In this document: positions 62,401 to 64,000 of the stretch, piece by piece
How the letters are laid out: each line of letters opens with the position of its first letter
Numbering within the stretch: position 1 is the first letter of the stretch
The notes under the pieces: generated by a model
What the model was told of the DNA's origin: nothing
Seen by the model: the letters and a program-made list of their open reading frames with translations, nothing else
Databases searched by the model: none
Program-made: the position numbers and the translations under genes
Source of the DNA: Rhodopseudomonas sp. BR0M22
Lineage (GTDB): Bacteria > Pseudomonadota > Alphaproteobacteria > Rhizobiales > Xanthobacteraceae
Direction of reading: 5' to 3'
Assembly (NCBI RefSeq): GCF_010907035.1
Contig: NZ_QUMK01000002.1
Location: 1-64,000 of the forward strand
Length of the DNA: 64,000 nt

Positions 62401-64000
62401 CGTCAGCGCAGTCTGCGCCTCGCGTGCGCTGCCGAGCACCGAAGCTGCGGTCGTGTCGCCTGCGCTGGTCAGCGTGCGTTCGATTTCCGAGGCCAGCGAC
62501 TTCACCTGGTTGGTGACGTCGGTGGAGGTCGTGGCCAGCGTGGTCTGCGCCTCGCGGGCGTGGGCCAGCACGGTCGCGGCAGTGGCGGTGCCGGCGGCCG
62601 ACAGCGTGCGCTCGATGTCTTCCGAAACCGAACGGAACTGCATTGCGGCCTCGCTGGAGACCATCGTCAGCTTGGCCTGGGCTTCGGTCGCACTCGACAC
62701 CACCGTGGCGGCGGCCGTGGTTCCGACCGAGGTCAGGGCGCGTTCGATCTCCGCAGAAGTCACCTGCAACTGAGCGGTGACGTCGCTCGACACCGACAGC
62801 ATCGATTCCCGCGCCGTCTGCGTGCTGCTGCGGATCGTGTCGGTGGTGCCGACCACGAGGCTGGTCAGGGTGCGTTCGGCGTCGGCGACGTTGGTCTTGA
62901 TGCCGACCGAGAGCTCTTCGGCACGCGCCATCAGCATCTCGCTGGCTTCGCGTCCGCTGGTCTCGAACCGGCCGGCCACCGCTTCGATGCGTGAGCCGAG
63001 CAGGTCTTCGAACTGCGTCACCCGGACGTCGACGTCGTTGATCACCGCGGTGACGCGGTTCTCCAGACCGTCGTGGATTTCCTGGAAGCGGGCGCTGACC
63101 GTGGCGCTGAGATTGGCGGTGCGGCCGTCGATGGTCTCGGTGACCGCGCCGATCCGGCGGTCGATCGCGTCGATCGCCTGCGCGGTGCCGTCGGTGAGCG
63201 AGTGGGTGAGGTGGGTCAGCCGCGAGTCGATCGCTTCGATCGCCTGCACCGCACCGGTCGACAGCGTCGTGGTGAGCGTGGTGATGCGGTCGTCGATCAC
63301 TTCGGCGGCGTTGGCCGCGCCGGTCGAGAGCGTGGTGGTCAGCGTCGCGATCCGGCCGTCGATGATGTCCGCTGCACTCGAGGTGCCGGTCGACAGCGTG
63401 GTGCTGAGCTGCACGATCCGCGAGTCGATCGCTTCCATTGCCGTGGCCGCGCCGGTCGACAGCGCCGAGGCGAGTTTCTCGATCCGGCCGTCGATGTTGC
63501 CGGTGACCGCCTCGGTGCGGGTGTCGAGGATGCGTTCGAGCGAGTTGAGGTGGTTGCCGACGGTGTCGTCGAGCGTCTTGAGGCGGGTGTCGATCGCGCC
63601 GTCGATGCTTCCGACGCGGGTGTCGAACAGGCTTTCGAACTGGTGCAGACGATCGTCCAGCCGTGCGGTGATTTCGCCGGAGGTGGTGGTGACCCGCTGA
63701 TCGAAGCTGTCGACGTAGGTCTTCAGGGTCTCGTTGATGTCGAGGGTGCGCTGGCCCATCCGCTCGACGATCTCGCCGCCAAACGTCTTCACGGTGCGGT
63801 CGAACTCGGAGATGTGGCGGGTGATCAGTGCGCCGAGCGAGCCGCTGTCGCGCGCGAACTTCTCGGCGAGTTCGGTGCCCTGCTGCTTCACGAGATCGTC
63901 GAACGCGCTCATCTGGATGCTGAGCGTGTCGTGGGTGGACTCCGTCTGGCTGACAACCTTGGCGACCAAAGTGTTCACGGTGACGTCGAGCGCTTCGCTC
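59494..64000 (-). CDS. Giant coiled repeat protein, growth-pole-ring (GPR/RgsE)-like; N-terminus off the window
   Basis: At least 1501 residues are visible and the frame is open through base 64000, so the start lies beyond the right edge; the GTG at 63978 is not taken as the start. Almost all of it is predicted amphipathic helix of apolipoprotein-like type: six 22-residue units (63100-63495), then eleven 44-residue units (61429-62880) of the form 'ERTLTSAG-x6-VL-x2-AREAQTTL'. A globular C-terminal part has RLMDRNLALEMWERYQRGEA, FTKRLYTPAGQKAFDEVARK and FKQTVDRYIAEFERLLDEVA. Size, repeats and C-terminus resemble, from memory, the GPR/RgsE polar-growth scaffold of Hyphomicrobiales. An intrinsic terminator follows. 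Confidence 0.75.
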   Translation of the reverse strand, partial: SEALDVTVNTLVAKVVSQTESTHDTLSIQMSAFDDLVKQQGTELAEKFARDSGSLGALITRHISEFDRTVKTFGGEIVERMGQRTLDINETLKTYVDSFDQRVTTTSGEITARLDDRLHQFESLFDTRVGSIDGAIDTRLKTLDDTVGNHLNSLERILDTRTEAVTGNIDGRIEKLASALSTGAATAMEAIDSRIVQLSTTLSTGTSSAADIIDGRIATLTTTLSTGAANAAEVIDDRITTLTTTLSTGAVQAIEAIDSRLTHLTHSLTDGTAQAIDAIDRRIGAVTETIDGRTANLSATVSARFQEIHDGLENRVTAVINDVDVRVTQFEDLLGSRIEAVAGRFETSGREASEMLMARAEELSVGIKTNVADAERTLTSLVVGTTDTIRSSTQTARESMLSVSSDVTAQLQVTSAEIERALTSVGTTAAATVVSSATEAQAKLTMVSSEAAMQFRSVSEDIERTLSAAGTATAATVLAHAREAQTTLATTSTDVTNQVKSLASEIERTLTSAGDTTAASVLGSAREAQTALTTTSTDVANHVRSLASDIERTLTGAGDTTSASVLASAREAHATLVSASSEVTGQIRSLSTDIERTLYAAGNATAEAVLGGARAAQSTLVSASQESSEKVKALSAEVERTLTEAGSSTASAIIAGAREAHATLVTVSSETANQVTTLTADVERRLSAAGSSTIETIVAGAREAQTTLVTTSTEAAEQVKSLAGDVERTLVSAGRSTADSILAGAREAQTTLTAASDAAANHVKSLAIDVERTLTSVGAATASTILDSARQVQSTLTASSVDVAGQIKAISAEIEHTLSTVTSNTTDQIQVSASAAQSTLVAMSNEVSAKIKSTSADVERSVFAASGSFGSTITAKSEEIVGYVQQQAERLSQIIDGKRGVLVEALTGKTSQLTVEIDRVTSDALNAIETRGKTFSNSILTNGTEVARSITGAGDLATSAINKSLKDLDLASRSAIEQSRQVSITAVTEMQETSKILRTDTVALFERLREGNILLQEVLTGAHENLNSLERALVTRVADFVTTMNEVNARSGTATRTLEDQLTGFHSKTSKALEDLGALSEQFEAHGRALAEAADLLEHSNRAASSSVNDRREALESLVTTIDLRTADLDQRLGRFTNLLDESLAAAEERARDVARIVAETAGAGSASITQQFEAVRSAAEQERRLTVEAMHQVYQQGTQEADALFKQSADRFTSIVQGIKQMASEMHHELEATREELRRGVLEIPQEAAESTSQMRKVIVDQIEALAELNRIVARHGRGMDVVTPTRAAAVTTREAEPVLATASAARSEAAVVARPAPRGRDSSAATLPPPDLGLPAGPRRTEAPPVAPSNADQGRDGWLSELLNRADTTAEREPPRGRAPQAQTAMSGNPLESLSLDIGRLMDRNLALEMWERYQRGEAKSFTKRLYTPAGQKAFDEVARKYRSERSFKQTVDRYIAEFERLLDEVARDDNAPQALRSHLASETGLVYTLLAHAAGRLG
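61429..62880 (-). repeat. Eleven tandem 132-base units coding 44-residue repeats
   Basis: Units start with (I/V/A)ER(T/A/R)L at 62880, 62748, 62616, 62484, 62352, 62220, 62088, 61956, 61824, 61692 and 61560, exactly 132 bases apart; a degenerate twelfth (VERSVF) follows at 61428. Conserved positions are ER-L, T/S-A-G near 8-9, ARE-A near 20-23 and TL near 26-27. 44 is four times 11, the period of apolipoprotein-like amphipathic helices. Confidence 0.9.
63100..63495 (-). repeat. Six tandem 66-base units coding 22-residue repeats
   Basis: Units begin I-D-(G/S/D)-R at 63495, 63429, 63363, 63297, 63231 and 63165, 66 bases apart, with the consensus ID-RI-TLTTTLSTGAA-AAE. The last unit is degenerate. 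The period of 22 is half that of the downstream 44-residue array, so both may derive from one 11- or 22-residue ancestor. Confidence 0.88.

Noticed and set aside
63976-63978. GTG at 63978 as the start of the giant repeat protein
   Set aside because: The frame stays open with the same helical character to base 64000, and no ribosome-binding site precedes it.

Overview
This is about 64 kb of high-GC chromosomal DNA. The gene content points to an alphaproteobacterium of the Hyphomicrobiales, most likely Rhodopseudomonas or a close relative in the Nitrobacteraceae. The clues are a rhizobial-type phosphatidylcholine methyltransferase, a PlcP/Agt-like lipid-remodelling pair, a GnnA/GnnB-like pair for 2,3-diamino-sugar lipid A, a giant growth-pole-ring-like repeat protein, and interspersed palindromic elements of the CCGGAT...ATCCGG and ATTCCGGGG types. 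The assignment rests on recognised families, not on a database search. No rRNA, tRNA, CRISPR array or insertion sequence was seen.

Layout. 0-3.7 kb: a VapBC toxin-antitoxin pair cut by the left edge, palindromic repeats, a tiny membrane protein, an ABC-F ATPase and ribosomal protein S21. 3.7-6.6 kb: an ECF sigma/anti-sigma module led by a secreted Yx(FWY)xxD protein, with a candidate self-recognised ECF promoter, then two small membrane proteins. 6.9-11.7 kb: an ACAD10/11-type acyl-CoA dehydrogenase, a DEAD-box RNA helicase and a GGDEF diguanylate cyclase. 11.7-17.7 kb: one 1988-residue multidomain protein (transglutaminase-like, DUF4011, SF1 helicase, Vsr-like nuclease, DUF3320) with the architecture of a single-gene antiphage system. 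18-36 kb: a cell-envelope island with an MsbA-like exporter, GalE, the full ADP-heptose pathway (GmhA, HldE, GmhB, HldD) with two heptosyltransferases, O-antigen genes (a WbpM-like dehydratase and a WecA/WbpL-like initiating transferase), GnnA/GnnB and MurJ.

36-48 kb: a NodU-type carbamoyltransferase, a small secreted Arg/Gly/Tyr-repeat protein, an orphan molybdenum-hydroxylase large subunit followed by two cytochromes c, ThiD, a PmtA-PlcP-Agt membrane-lipid cluster and a threonine-dehydratase-like enzyme. 48-56.6 kb: a low-complexity protein, an MFS permease convergent with a dipeptide epimerase, the MlaE-MlaF-MlaD lipid transporter and an orphan ABC exporter. 56.6-64 kb: a Tat-type secreted amidase, a NYN-LOTUS protein, and a very large coiled repeat protein running off the right edge.

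The unifying theme is building and maintaining the envelope: LPS core, lipid A diamino sugar, O-antigen, lipid II flipping, phospholipid transport and remodelling, and polar growth. A defence gene and a toxin-antitoxin pair are interspersed. Most annotated starts were chosen by Shine-Dalgarno position and family alignment from memory. Many long antisense frames in this GC-rich sequence are shadows and were left out.
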